From the NCBI RefSeq assembly GCF_009753675.1, contig NZ_WQLV01000002.1, positions 248,001 to 312,000 of the forward strand: a stretch of DNA of 64,000 bases, in the 5' to 3' direction. The notes beneath the pieces were generated by a model. That model was not told the DNA's origin. It saw only the letters and a list, made by a program, of their open reading frames with translations, and ran no database searches. Position numbers and translations under genes: made by a program. This document shows, piece by piece, positions 40,404-49,433 of this stretch (positions are counted from its first letter, which is position 1; every line of letters begins with the position of its first letter). Source of the DNA: Parasedimentitalea huanghaiensis. GTDB taxonomy: Bacteria; Pseudomonadota; Alphaproteobacteria; Rhodobacterales; Rhodobacteraceae.

Positions 40404-41216
40404 CTATTGGAGTGATTGACCACTCCACTGCAGCCAGCTTTCCGGGCTGCCTCTAAACACGTTCACATCCACATCGCCTTCAACACCTGGCACCCTGCCA
40501 GTGCCGCTGTATTGCCAGAAGTTCCAAGAGGCTCCGGGGTAGACTTGGGCTGGATGACCGGCAACAGAGCGCAACCAAAATTCTGTTCCCGGCAACCGGC
40601 CGATCCCGGTATCCTGATAGAAATCCACGGTAGTATAAACAACCGGGCGACGCCCGTAGTGGGCCTCCAACATGCTCAGAAACAGCGTCGCTTCGCGCCG
40701 GATATGTGAACCGTCTGGGCGTTTGGTGCAGGTCGGAGAATGCGGGGTCCATTCCATGTCCAGCACATGCGGCAGCGCGTTTGCTTCGCGCGGCACATGT
40801 TTGATAAACCAGCGCGCCTGTTGTGCGGCGGGACGGCAAAAGTAGAAATAATGATAGGCCCCACGGGGCACCCCAGCTTGGCGCGAGGCGCGCCAGTAAC
40901 TATCGAACTTTGGATCTGCCACATCACCGCCTTCAGTCGCTTTGATGTAGGCAAAGGACACCCCGGCTGACCTGGCCTGCCGCCAGTTGATGTCACCCTG
41001 CCAACGCGATACGTCGATACCATGGATTGGATAGGATGTTGGCTTGCGCCGTTCCCAGTCATAGGGATCACTGTCTCCGAACCGGGGATAGGTCACCAAT
41101 TGAGCGACAGCCGTACCTGTCGAGGCAGGCACAGCCTGCACCAGTTCAGGTTCAACCCTGCGACCACAGCTGACCAGAATTGACACGGCTACAATCAGAT
41201 AAATAACTTTACGCAT
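40404..41216 (-). CDS. GH25 family lysozyme lipoprotein
   Basis: Peptidoglycan hydrolase of 270 residues. A lipobox (LVSC, Cys17) follows a hydrophobic N-terminus, so it is probably a lipoprotein. The GH25 fold starts at IHGIDVSRWQGDINW (Asp68) and the catalytic pair is in LDMEW (Asp153, Glu155). YHYFYFCRP near 121 is also typical. Located between the lyase and the TAXI gene; no obvious functional link to either. Confidence 0.9.
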   Translation of the reverse strand: MRKVIYLIVAVSILVSCGRRVEPELVQAVPASTGTAVAQLVTYPRFGDSDPYDWERRKPTSYPIHGIDVSRWQGDINWRQARSAGVSFAYIKATEGGDVADPKFDSYWRASRQAGVPRGAYHYFYFCRPAAQQARWFIKHVPREANALPHVLDMEWTPHSPTCTKRPDGSHIRREATLFLSMLEAHYGRRPVVYTTVDFYQDTGIGRLPGTEFWLRSVAGHPAQVYPGASWNFWQYSGTGRVPGVEGDVDVNVFRGSPESWLQWSGQSLQ

Positions 41217-41344
41217 AAACCTGCCTTACCAAAGCGACACCAAAACGGAGCACTAGGTCCAACATAGCTCGGACTGGGAGATCGCTTAGTTTTTTGATGA
41301 CTATCGGCGGGGTTTCGCTCTCAATCAGTATGTTAGCGCCCTGC

Positions 41345-42631
41345 CTAAAAGGCCACCGCCTCTTGCTGTGCAGAAATGCGTTTGCGTACCAATTCTATAT
41401 GGATGCGAGCATTGTAGGCCGTTTGCCGGTACAGAGGTGGCAGACGGACCTGTGCAAGCCTTTCATCCAGTTCAACCAAACGCTGGTCCATCTCTACCAA
41501 CAAGGACAAATCCGGAGCCTGAGCCAGGTCATCCTCGATCTGTTTGATTTCTGGGTAGTGTTGCAACACCCGCCAACGCATTAAAAACGCATAGAGCGAA
41601 GGCACGGCCCGCAGCATTGGAAGCAACAGGAACAGAATAGGCAACATGAGCAGGAACAACCGATTGACCTGCGCCGCCATCCAGTAGGGCAACCAGTCAT
41701 GCCAAGTCGAGGGGCCATTCAAGATCAATTGGCGCGCTGCATTGTTCACGGACAGGCCTGTCCCTTCGACTGAGGGAAACTGACCTTGGTCCGTGATAAT
41801 GTCCCGAGCGCTGTGCAACTCGATAGCTGCCATGGTCAATCGATTGACCAAGGCCGGGTGCAGGCCATCGCTGATCGCCAAGCGAGCCTCAAGCGCCAGT
41901 AACTGGCGCGGCACAGGGGGGACCACAGGCTTCAGGGAAATCGCGCCGGTCGGCACTGTCACTGTATTGGCATAATTCAGGCGTCGAGATATTGCCTCGC
42001 TATAGTCCAGCGGCAACAAACGTATCCTGTGATCTGCATAGGCTGCCACCAGATATGGGGCGTCAATTGGTGCAACAAAAACAGCGACATCAATGGTGCC
42101 CTTTATCAGCGCCGAAACGGCATCGCTGTAGCCCATATCAAAATGCTGGTTCAATGACGGGCGCAAACCAACCGCCGTTTGAAAGTCATCAAAGGCGGCC
42201 GCAGTGCCAGATCCAAGCCGCCCACTGCTGATGCGCAGATCTGACCACAATGCTGGATTGGCCGGGACTTCGATATCCTGCCGGGTCAGGAACACCATCG
42301 GTTCAAAGAAAATAGCACCGATGGCTTCAGTGCTTTGCCCTTGCACCCCAATACCACCCTGAAGAAATGCCGCATCAACCTGTGTGGTTTCGATCAGGCC
42401 CGCATTCTCGGCAGACCCGGCGGTGTCGACAACAACAAGATCAATCCCATCACGGGCCAAAATGGCACGGTAGCGCCCTGCTAACTGATGATAGGCCCCT
42501 CCAGAGGGACCTGCTGCCAATGTCATGACAATCGGCGGATGTAGACGAAACAGCATCACAACAGATCCGGTTAGGATAGCCGCAACCCCCAAAAGGGCCC
42601 AAAACCGGGTGTTGTTCAGCCGCTTCAGCAT
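41345..42631 (-). CDS. TAXI family solute-binding protein with C-terminal membrane/coiled-coil extension
   Basis: A 428-residue protein. An N-terminal anchor (about residues 11-29) precedes a TAXI-type TRAP solute-binding domain: TLAAGPSGGAYHQLAGRY near residue 37 and VDAAFLQGG near 86. Unlike ordinary soluble TAXI proteins it continues into a second membrane helix (about 321-342) and a cytoplasmic coiled-coil tail of some 80 residues. No TRAP permease gene is nearby. It could be a membrane sensor rather than a transporter part. Confidence 0.8.
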   Translation of the reverse strand: MLKRLNNTRFWALLGVAAILTGSVVMLFRLHPPIVMTLAAGPSGGAYHQLAGRYRAILARDGIDLVVVDTAGSAENAGLIETTQVDAAFLQGGIGVQGQSTEAIGAIFFEPMVFLTRQDIEVPANPALWSDLRISSGRLGSGTAAAFDDFQTAVGLRPSLNQHFDMGYSDAVSALIKGTIDVAVFVAPIDAPYLVAAYADHRIRLLPLDYSEAISRRLNYANTVTVPTGAISLKPVVPPVPRQLLALEARLAISDGLHPALVNRLTMAAIELHSARDIITDQGQFPSVEGTGLSVNNAARQLILNGPSTWHDWLPYWMAAQVNRLFLLMLPILFLLLPMLRAVPSLYAFLMRWRVLQHYPEIKQIEDDLAQAPDLSLLVEMDQRLVELDERLAQVRLPPLYRQTAYNARIHIELVRKRISAQQEAVAF

Positions 42632-42641
42632 CTGCTGCTTC

Positions 42642-43535
42642 TTATATCCACTTGGCCAGAGGTGGCAGACTCATCAGCACGGCATTGGCGTCATGGCCTG
42701 TTTCAAGGCCGAATTTGGTTCCCCGGTCATAGACCAGATTATATTCAGCATAGAGCCCACGATGCACCAGCTGGGCCTCTTTGTCGGCGTCCGACCAATT
42801 CTGCACCCGGCGCTTTTCCACCAAGGGGACAAAAGCGGGGAGGAATGCACGGCCGATGTCTTGTGTCAGGGCAAAATCCTGTGCCCAGTCGCCACTGTTG
42901 CGGTCATCCATAAAGATGCCGCCAACACCACGGGCGCGATTGCGATGCGGTATATAGAAGTACTCGTCCGCCCAGGCTTTCAACTCCGGATAAAGACGCT
43001 CGCCATGCGGATCCAAATGCTCTTTTTGCTGGCCGTGGAAATGCGCCGTGTCTTCGTCATATTCGATGCAGGGGTTCAGGTCCGACCCACCGCCAAACCA
43101 CCAGGCATGCGGCGTCCAGAACATCCGAGTGTTCATATGTACGGCTGGCGCATGCGGGTTCTGCATGTGCGCCACCAAAGAAATACCCGAGGCCCAGAAC
43201 CGTGGGTCGTCTTTCATCCCTGGAATGCCTTTGCGGGCTGCCATCGCATTTTGCGCCCGTTCGCCCAGTGTACCGTAAACTTCAGAGACATTGACGCCGA
43301 CCTTTTCGAACACCCGACCGCCCCGCATCACGCTCATCAGGCCTCCGCCAGCGTCTGACCCGTCATCTGAGGTACGTGTGGTTTCAGACACCTCAAACCG
43401 GCCCGGCGTCTGGTCGGACAAAGGCCCGTCAGCATGGCTGTCTTCCAGCCCCTCAAACGCCGCTACGATTTGATCGCGCAATGTACGGAACCACGCGGCA
43501 GCCTGGGCTTTTTCGGTCTTCATTTCGCTACTCAT
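42642..43535 (-). CDS. hemF: oxygen-dependent coproporphyrinogen III oxidase
   Basis: Converts coproporphyrinogen III to protoporphyrinogen IX using O2. The 297-residue enzyme contains GISLVAHMQNPHAPAVHMNTR near residue 110 and WWFGGGSDLNP near 136, plus CIEYDEDTAHFH; all are HemF hallmarks. ATG 43535 is chosen; TTG at 43550 is possible. Together with hemE and hemC, three heme pathway genes lie within 7 kb. Confidence 0.95.
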   Translation of the reverse strand: MSSEMKTEKAQAAAWFRTLRDQIVAAFEGLEDSHADGPLSDQTPGRFEVSETTRTSDDGSDAGGGLMSVMRGGRVFEKVGVNVSEVYGTLGERAQNAMAARKGIPGMKDDPRFWASGISLVAHMQNPHAPAVHMNTRMFWTPHAWWFGGGSDLNPCIEYDEDTAHFHGQQKEHLDPHGERLYPELKAWADEYFYIPHRNRARGVGGIFMDDRNSGDWAQDFALTQDIGRAFLPAFVPLVEKRRVQNWSDADKEAQLVHRGLYAEYNLVYDRGTKFGLETGHDANAVLMSLPPLAKWI

Positions 43536-43576
43536 AGAAAGTTCTTTCAATTAAGCTGCCAGTTGAACTTACCCGG

Positions 43577-44380
43577 CTAGTGCACAGGCGCATCCACTGG
43601 ATCCAGCAAAGTGCGACCACCATCAAGCGTCACAATTTGCCCGGTCATAAAACTTGAGGCCTCAGACGCCAAAAACTGGGCCGTTTCGGTCAGTTCGGTT
43701 GGCGAAGCGATACGCCCCAACGGTGTGTGGTCTTCGATATCTTCACGATAGGAACGGTTGTCACGCAGGACGGCCTTTAACGAGGCACTCATCACCGAGC
43801 CAAAGGCGATGCTGTTGACCCGGATCCGATGTGGCGCCATCGCCACCGACAGGGATCGTGTCATCTGGTCCATCGCAGCCGAGGACACGGAATAGGCCAT
43901 CAGTTCCGGGTGGGTCCGGCGGGCTGCAATTGATGACAGGTTGACGATAGACCCAAGCGGGCCCTGCGACTCGCGGCCTTCCCCCTGCTTAATCATCCGT
44001 TTCGCCACCTGCTGCGACAGCCGCAAGGTTGGCAGCAAGTTCTCAGTCAACAACATATGGGTAGAATCATCTTCTGGATCCAGCGGATCGCTGGTCACCA
44101 CCTGACGGGCTCCGTTGACCAGAATATCAATCTGATCAAAGGCATCAATGGTGGCTGACAACAGATTGGCAATGGTCAATCGTTCTCGCAGATCGCCGGC
44201 AAAATACCGTGTGCTGCTGTCTTCGGGCTGGCTGCCCAATTCGCGGATCAGGCCTGCCTCATCCGCATCGGCAAACATTACGTTCGCTCCTGCAGCCGCA
44301 AACTGTTTACCGATGGCCAAACCAATACCATTGGCAGCGCCGGTCACGATGGCTGTTTTGCCGGAAATGGAAAAAGACAT
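43577..44380 (-). CDS. SDR family protein lacking the catalytic lysine
   Basis: A 267-residue Rossmann-fold SDR. The cofactor motif TGAANGIG (residues 13-20) and the catalytic serine region VNLSSIAARR are present, and the substrate tyrosine is Tyr163, but the YxxxK motif reads YSVSS (Ser167 for Lys) and NNAG reads NGAR. It may be a binding protein, or use a shifted base. It lies 41 bases upstream of hemF on the same strand; the neighbourhood gives no clear substrate. Confidence 0.85.
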   Translation of the reverse strand: MSFSISGKTAIVTGAANGIGLAIGKQFAAAGANVMFADADEAGLIRELGSQPEDSSTRYFAGDLRERLTIANLLSATIDAFDQIDILVNGARQVVTSDPLDPEDDSTHMLLTENLLPTLRLSQQVAKRMIKQGEGRESQGPLGSIVNLSSIAARRTHPELMAYSVSSAAMDQMTRSLSVAMAPHRIRVNSIAFGSVMSASLKAVLRDNRSYREDIEDHTPLGRIASPTELTETAQFLASEASSFMTGQIVTLDGGRTLLDPVDAPVH

Positions 44381-44457
44381 ATACAGCCTCCGTCAGGATC
44401 ATTCAGGCGGCAGGTTAGACCGCATTTGTCAGCTTGGAAACAGCCGCGTAACCCGCG

Positions 44458-45453
44458 CTACCGGCGTTGACGTTTTGGCCGGAAGGCATGCAACACCTTG
44501 AAACGGTTATCCCCCGCAATTTCCGAGACCTGTACAAACAGCTCCCCAAGGATTGTCTCATAAGGCAGGTGCCGGTTTGCTACTAGCCACAGGCTCCCCG
44601 AGGGCGACAACACCCGCGCAGCGGTTGCAATAAAGGCCTGCCCAAGCGAGGGCTCGGCGCTACGGCCAGTATGAAACGGCGGGTTCATGATCACACCATC
44701 CAACAGATGCGGAGGCTTCCACTGACGCGCGTCGGCCCAATGGAATTCAGCGCGCGGGTCGCTGACGTTACGCTGGGCACAGGCCAGTGATGTGTGGTCC
44801 GCTTCTATCAAATGCAGTTTTTCGATGACGTCATCACGCTGCAGCAGTTGCGCTGAGAGATATCCCCAGCCAGCACCAAGATCCGCCAGAGTGCGGCCAA
44901 GCTTTGTCGGCAGCGCTTCAGCCAGCAAGCGAGAAGCCGGATCAATGCCATCCGCCGAAAACACACCCGGAGCGGTGGCATAGCCATCGACGCTGGCAAA
45001 TTCATCGACGTGCCAATCGGCAAAAACCTGCCCATCAGCCTCTACCCAGAACACTTTACCATGCGCCTTTGAGATCGGAGAAGACGGTTCGGTCAGCTTG
45101 CGCGCTGCTTTGAGCACCGAATCTATGCCATCGGTTTTGGCTCCATCGATCAAAACCGGACCAGAACTTAAGGCCACAGCCTGCGCAATCAAGTGCCGCG
45201 CCAGTGCCTTAGCCCGAGGCAAGAACACTATCGCGGCTGCGATTTCTGTGTCAGCTTCCAGGGCAGCAACACAGTCGTAACCACGGGCGACAAAAATATC
45301 GTGATCCGGGCGCATAGGCTGCACCACCAGTACTTGTTCGCGAGGTAGCACCGACAGGTCGTGTTCCTCGCGCGGATGAAACACTGAGATCTTGCCACTT
45401 TCTGGCACGGCAAAGCCACCTGACTCGATAGCCAGGGAAAGACGGATGGACAT
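44458..45453 (-). CDS. class I SAM methyltransferase, RsmC/RlmG-like
   Basis: Methyltransferase of 331 residues with an N-terminal non-catalytic region and a C-terminal Rossmann domain: DLGAGWGYLSAQLL near residue 198 and the amine-methylation motif IMNPPFHTG near 258. This domain order matches RsmC/RlmG enzymes that methylate guanine N2 in rRNA. A 12-base gap separates it from the clpS stop. Confidence 0.85.
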   Translation of the reverse strand: MSIRLSLAIESGGFAVPESGKISVFHPREEHDLSVLPREQVLVVQPMRPDHDIFVARGYDCVAALEADTEIAAAIVFLPRAKALARHLIAQAVALSSGPVLIDGAKTDGIDSVLKAARKLTEPSSPISKAHGKVFWVEADGQVFADWHVDEFASVDGYATAPGVFSADGIDPASRLLAEALPTKLGRTLADLGAGWGYLSAQLLQRDDVIEKLHLIEADHTSLACAQRNVSDPRAEFHWADARQWKPPHLLDGVIMNPPFHTGRSAEPSLGQAFIATAARVLSPSGSLWLVANRHLPYETILGELFVQVSEIAGDNRFKVLHAFRPKRQRR

Positions 45454-45465
45454 CAGAGGAGCCTC

Positions 45466-45786
45466 TTATTCTTCTTTTTCCATGGTGCATTGCAGCGGAT
45501 GCTGCTGCCGGCGCGCAAAATCCATTACCTGACCAACTTTGGTTTCGGCAATTTCATGGCTGTAAACACCAACCACTGCCAGGCCCTTTTTGTGGACGAT
45601 CAACATGATTTCAAACGCCTCGGCATGGGTCATGCCAAAGAAACGTTCCAGAACCATCACCACAAATTCCATCGGCGTATAGTCGTCATTCAACAACAAC
45701 ACCTTATATCGTGGAGGGCGTTGGGTCTTTGGTTTGGTCTTGGTGAGGACTCCGGTATCTGTAGAGTCATCCGACTGGTCTGACAT
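45466..45786 (-). CDS. clpS: ATP-dependent Clp protease adaptor ClpS
   Basis: Adaptor of 106 residues that delivers N-degron substrates to Clp[28 protein letters not shown] and the [21 protein letters not shown] stretch are signature parts; the NDDYTP residues bind the N-degron. Residues 1-30 are a disordered Asp/Thr/Lys-rich tail. The start is uncertain, 45786 or 45807. clpA is not adjacent. Confidence 0.93.
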   Translation of the reverse strand: MSDQSDDSTDTGVLTKTKPKTQRPPRYKVLLLNDDYTPMEFVVMVLERFFGMTHAEAFEIMLIVHKKGLAVVGVYSHEIAETKVGQVMDFARRQQHPLQCTMEKEE

Positions 45787-45896
45787 GATATGGGGCAACA
45801 GTGTCATTAGCGGTTCAATCCGGGTCAGGCATGGGAATTCTTCACTGGCATATATAGCCTCTATCTCAGCGAGGAAAAGAGAAAGCGAGCAATACA

Positions 45897-46610
45897 ATGG
45901 CACGCACTTTAACGACTATCGGGTTTGATGCCGATGATACCCTTTGGCACAACGAGCGTTTTTTCCGGATTACGCAGCAAAGATTTGCCGAATTGCTGGA
46001 AGATCACACGCCTTTAGACATGGACCCTGAGCTATTGAGCGAACGGCTTTTGGCTGCCGAAAAACGCAATCTTGGACGCTATGGGTATGGCGTCAAAGGA
46101 TTCACCCTGTCGATGATCGAAACCGCCATCGAAGTCACTGATGCAAGGGTTCCGGCCAGTGTAATTCACGAATTGATTGAGGCAGGGCAGATGATGCTGT
46201 CTTTTCCAATCGAACTTCTTCCCCATGCCCGTGACGCAGTGACGGCGGTGGCGAGCAGTCATCGGGTGATCCTGGTGACCAAAGGTGACCTACTGGACCA
46301 GGAACGCAAACTGGCGCAATCGGGCCTGGGTGATCTGTTCTCCGCGGTTGAAATCGTGTCGGAGAAAACACCCGAAGCATACAATGAGATATTTCAGCGC
46401 CACGGTGACGGCGCAAGTCGGGCGATGATGGTCGGGAACTCCATGAGATCAGATGTGATGCCCGTGTTGGCGGCGGGGGGCTGGGGCACCTATGTGCCGC
46501 ATGGTCTGACCTGGGAGATAGAACAGGCATCCGCTCCCGAAGGCGACCCGCGATATCGGGAAATTGTTGATCTATCTGAATTGGCCAATCTTGTGGACCA
46601 AATTGGATGA
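45897..46610 (+). CDS. HAD family hydrolase
   Basis: Phosphatase-like protein of 237 residues. Motif I is [15 protein letters not shown] (nucleophile Asp10), motif II is ILVTKGD (Thr122), motif III includes a Lys in VSEKTPEAY, and motif IV is [18 protein letters not shown]. It is divergent from clpS with a 110-base spacer. Subfamily similar to phosphoglycolate-type or YjjG-like enzymes; substrate unknown. Confidence 0.88.
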   Translation: MARTLTTIGFDADDTLWHNERFFRITQQRFAELLEDHTPLDMDPELLSERLLAAEKRNLGRYGYGVKGFTLSMIETAIEVTDARVPASVIHELIEAGQMMLSFPIELLPHARDAVTAVASSHRVILVTKGDLLDQERKLAQSGLGDLFSAVEIVSEKTPEAYNEIFQRHGDGASRAMMVGNSMRSDVMPVLAAGGWGTYVPHGLTWEIEQASAPEGDPRYREIVDLSELANLVDQIG

Positions 46611-46698
46611 AAGCCTCAGGGACAGATTGACATCAGGTGACCAACCCTTCTTTCTGCGCTTTGGACAGATCATACATCTAAACTAGCCGGAGACCCCG

Positions 46699-47025
46699 AT
46701 GCCACATGCCGAAGTTAAATACTCCTCAGATCTCGACATTGATACTCAGGCGATCCTGACCAAGATTGAAGCTGTCATTTTAGAACACGATGATGGTGCC
46801 GGCGACTGCAAGGGACGTGGCTACCCCACCAGTGAATACCAGTACACGCATATTGATATCTCGGTTTCAGTATTGTCGAAACCACATCGCGACGCAGCCT
46901 TCTCCAACGCACTGCTTGCAGATCTGGAACACAGCATCAAAGCCCTGATCCCAATGGCCTGCGAGTTCTCCCTTGGACTGCACTATATTACCCCGTTTTA
47001 TATCACGGGTAGCCACCGCCCCTGA
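46699..47025 (+). CDS. 5-carboxymethyl-2-hydroxymuconate isomerase family protein
   Basis: A small tautomerase-fold enzyme of 108 residues. After removal of the initial Met the N-terminal Pro2 is exposed, the catalytic base of CHMI (MPHAEVKYS). KGRGYPTSEYQYTHIDISV and the C-terminal EFSLGLHYI are typical. The other genes of the homoprotocatechuate pathway are not in view. Confidence 0.82.
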   Translation: MPHAEVKYSSDLDIDTQAILTKIEAVILEHDDGAGDCKGRGYPTSEYQYTHIDISVSVLSKPHRDAAFSNALLADLEHSIKALIPMACEFSLGLHYITPFYITGSHRP

Positions 47026-47272
47026 GAATGGGGAGCATGATTCTTGTGGCACAGAAACACCAGTTGGGCGGTAAAATGCCCAAAATTGCGGTAACACTTA
47101 TTTAATGCTTCCCCCATGTAGCGGCCACATTGGTTAGCACCCACCAGATATTGCCTGTTCAAGCATTCTCATCACCAGCCCCCAAAAAGCATTAGTTTCT
47201 TCCGAAGCCCCTTTGTGCTAGCTTTGCGTTAGGTAAAAAAGTCAGCCGGACAACCGGCGGCATGAGGCAGAC

Positions 47273-48850
47273 ATGGCAAAATTCGCGCAGGTTCGGTGCA
47301 TCTTTCCGGCCCGTTTGGGCTTGGGAATTCTGACAGCTTTCTGGCTGTGTATTCTGGTGCCGATGGCGGCCAGTACCGCCCCATATGCGGCATTGGTGAT
47401 GGATGCGCGCACTGGCGAGGTTCTACACTCTCGCAACGCTGATACCCGCCTTCACCCTGCATCCCTGACCAAAATGATGACGCTCTATATCGTTTTTGAA
47501 GCGGTGCGGAACGGTGAAATATCTTTGGACACCAAGGTCAAGATCAGTCGCAACGCCGCGTCTGAACCCCCTTCTAAGCTGGGCTTGCGTACCGGTCAGA
47601 CGATCGCACTGCGCTATCTCATCAGGGCAGCAGCCGTGAAATCCGCAAATGATGCCGCCACTGCACTGGGCGAAGCCATTTCGGGGTCCGAGGCTGCTTT
47701 TGCACGCCGCATGACCCGCACAGCAAAATCACTGGGCATGACACGTACCACCTTTCGCAATGCCCATGGGTTGACCCAATCCGGGCACATGTCGACCGCC
47801 CGTGACATGACAACGCTGGGGCGACATATTCTGTATGACTACCCCGAATACTATAACCTGTTCTCTCGCCGCTCGACTGATGCCGGAGTAAAGCAGGTGA
47901 ACAATACCAATCGACGCTTACTGGCAGCCTACCGTGGCGCCGATGGCATCAAAACCGGCTATACCAATGCTGCTGGGTTTAACTTGGTCGCCTCTGCCAA
48001 GCGCGGTAACGAACGCATCATCGCAACAGTGTTTGGCGGCAAATCCACCGCCTCACGCAATGCCAAAGTTGCCGATCTTCTTGATCTAGGGTTTCGCAGG
48101 GCACCGTCGCAGGCACGATTGCGCCGCCCCGGCCTGCCGCAATATGTCGGCAATATCGAAGCCCCTGTCGCCGCCAGTGCAGCCGGTTCGGGTAAGACTG
48201 TCAGACCCAACGGGTTAGTCACCACCAGCCTTCGCCCCAAAACCCGCCCTGCGGCCAACAGTGACGAAACCGTTCTACGCCTGGCCGAGGCCGAAATCCC
48301 TCCGGAACCCAGCGCAGATCCTGCAGCTGCAAGTCCGGTTGAAACAGATCAAAACTTGCTGCGTACAAGCATTCAGGCCGCTTTGGCTGAAGCGGAAGAA
48401 AACCCTGTAACTGAAGCTTTGGCAGAAGCACTCCAGATCGAAACAGCCACACTAACTGAAACAACCACAGAACAGGTGGTTGCAGCGGTGGCCGCGGCAC
48501 CACAGCCTGCGGTTTATACCGGATTGCGGCCTACAGCGCGCCCCGCCAACCTTAGGACAACTCCGGTGGCAGCGGCGGATCCAGTTGTTGTGACTCGCTT
48601 GTCCACCTCAGGAGGACGTCACTGGGGCATCAATGTTGGTCGTTTCAACACCCGGTATCAGGCAGAAAAAGTACTTCTGCGGACTGCACTGGCTGAAATG
48701 GAGACGCTGGATGGCAGTCTGCGCAAGGTGGCCCAGTCTAATCGTGGGTTTGAAGCAAACTTCCTCGGCATGACGCAGGAAGGCGCAGATCTGGCTTGTC
48801 GCCGTCTCAGTGCCCGCAACGTGGCCTGCACCCCCATCGGGCCATCCTGA
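47273..48850 (+). CDS. D-alanyl-D-alanine carboxypeptidase with SPOR-like C-terminus
   Basis: Penicillin-binding protein of class C low-mass type, 525 residues. A signal peptide at about 10-37 precedes the three active-site motifs: ASLTKM (Ser64-Lys67), AVKSAND (about 121-127, SxN) and GIKTGYT (about 224-230, KTG). Residues 290-440 are an Ala/Pro/Glu/Thr-rich linker; the last 80 residues (WGINVGRFNTRYQAEKVL...) look like a SPOR peptidoglycan-binding domain. It trims peptidoglycan in the periplasm. Confidence 0.9.
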   Translation: MAKFAQVRCIFPARLGLGILTAFWLCILVPMAASTAPYAALVMDARTGEVLHSRNADTRLHPASLTKMMTLYIVFEAVRNGEISLDTKVKISRNAASEPPSKLGLRTGQTIALRYLIRAAAVKSANDAATALGEAISGSEAAFARRMTRTAKSLGMTRTTFRNAHGLTQSGHMSTARDMTTLGRHILYDYPEYYNLFSRRSTDAGVKQVNNTNRRLLAAYRGADGIKTGYTNAAGFNLVASAKRGNERIIATVFGGKSTASRNAKVADLLDLGFRRAPSQARLRRPGLPQYVGNIEAPVAASAAGSGKTVRPNGLVTTSLRPKTRPAANSDETVLRLAEAEIPPEPSADPAAASPVETDQNLLRTSIQAALAEAEENPVTEALAEALQIETATLTETTTEQVVAAVAAAPQPAVYTGLRPTARPANLRTTPVAAADPVVVTRLSTSGGRHWGINVGRFNTRYQAEKVLLRTALAEMETLDGSLRKVAQSNRGFEANFLGMTQEGADLACRRLSARNVACTPIGPS

Positions 48851-48864
48851 CCGCACAAACTCCC

Positions 48865-48892
48865 GGTGCGTGCAAGCACGCACCCTACACAG
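48865..48892 (-). repeat. REP-like hairpin, copy 2 (left of transposase)
   Basis: Hairpin GGTGCGT-GCAAGC-ACGCACC followed by CTAC (GTAG on the minus strand) and ACAG, lying 39-66 bases before the transposase start. It is inverted relative to the right copy, so the GTAG feet face the gene. Confidence 0.85.
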
Positions 48893-48930
48893 ATTCAGAG
48901 GTTGTTGACCATGTTGGCTGATGCTGGGGT

Positions 48931-49386
48931 ATGTCCCGGTATCTACGCCCTCGCGCGCCCGGCGCCACAATCTATTTCGTAGTTTGCCTGGCGCAGCGCG
49001 GTTCAACTCTTTTGATTGACGAAATTGACGCCCTGCGCGCCGCTGTTGGCCTGACCCGTCGCCAGCACTCCTTCCATGTTGATGCCTGGGTGGTGCTACC
49101 TGATCACATGCGATGCATCTGGACATTACCCGCTGGGGACTGCGATTTTTCGACACGCTGGCGCCAGATCAAAACCCGGTTCTCACGTGCTGTACCGCGC
49201 CAGATCACCAGCGCAAGCCAACTGGCGCGACGCGAACGCGGTATCTGGCAACGCCGATTCTGGGAGCACCACGTCCGCAACCCGCCGGACTATTGGCAAC
49301 ATATGGACATTTGCCGTGACGCTCCGGTCAATCTTGGTCTCGTCGAGAAGAGTGCCGACTGGCCTTATTCATCCTTTCGCATCTGA
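48931..49386 (+). CDS. REP-associated tyrosine transposase (RAYT), active site degraded
   Basis: Y1/IS200-type transposase-like protein of 151 residues. The core strand VDAWVVLPDHMRCIWTLP (residues 50-67) and the end WPYSSF are RAYT traits, but the HxH motif reads H59-M-R61, and the usual catalytic-tyrosine stretch (DYIHYNPV-like) reads DICRDAPV. With both residues substituted it is unlikely to cut DNA. REP-like hairpins with GTAG feet flank it on both sides, in inverted order. It lies between a DD-carboxypeptidase and the cco genes. The start codon has only a weak ribosome site. Confidence 0.85.
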   Translation: MSRYLRPRAPGATIYFVVCLAQRGSTLLIDEIDALRAAVGLTRRQHSFHVDAWVVLPDHMRCIWTLPAGDCDFSTRWRQIKTRFSRAVPRQITSASQLARRERGIWQRRFWEHHVRNPPDYWQHMDICRDAPVNLGLVEKSADWPYSSFRI

Positions 49387-49414
49387 CCGTGTAGGGTGTG
49401 TGCTTGCACGCACC
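49387..49414 (+). repeat. REP-like hairpin, copy 3 (right of transposase)
   Basis: CCGTGTAG followed by GGTGTGT-GCTTGC-ACGCACC, directly after the transposase stop codon. GTAG at 49391-49394 immediately precedes the hairpin, as in enteric REP elements recognised by TnpA-REP. Confidence 0.88.
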
Positions 49415-49433
49415 TTTGATGTCTCAAAAAGGC

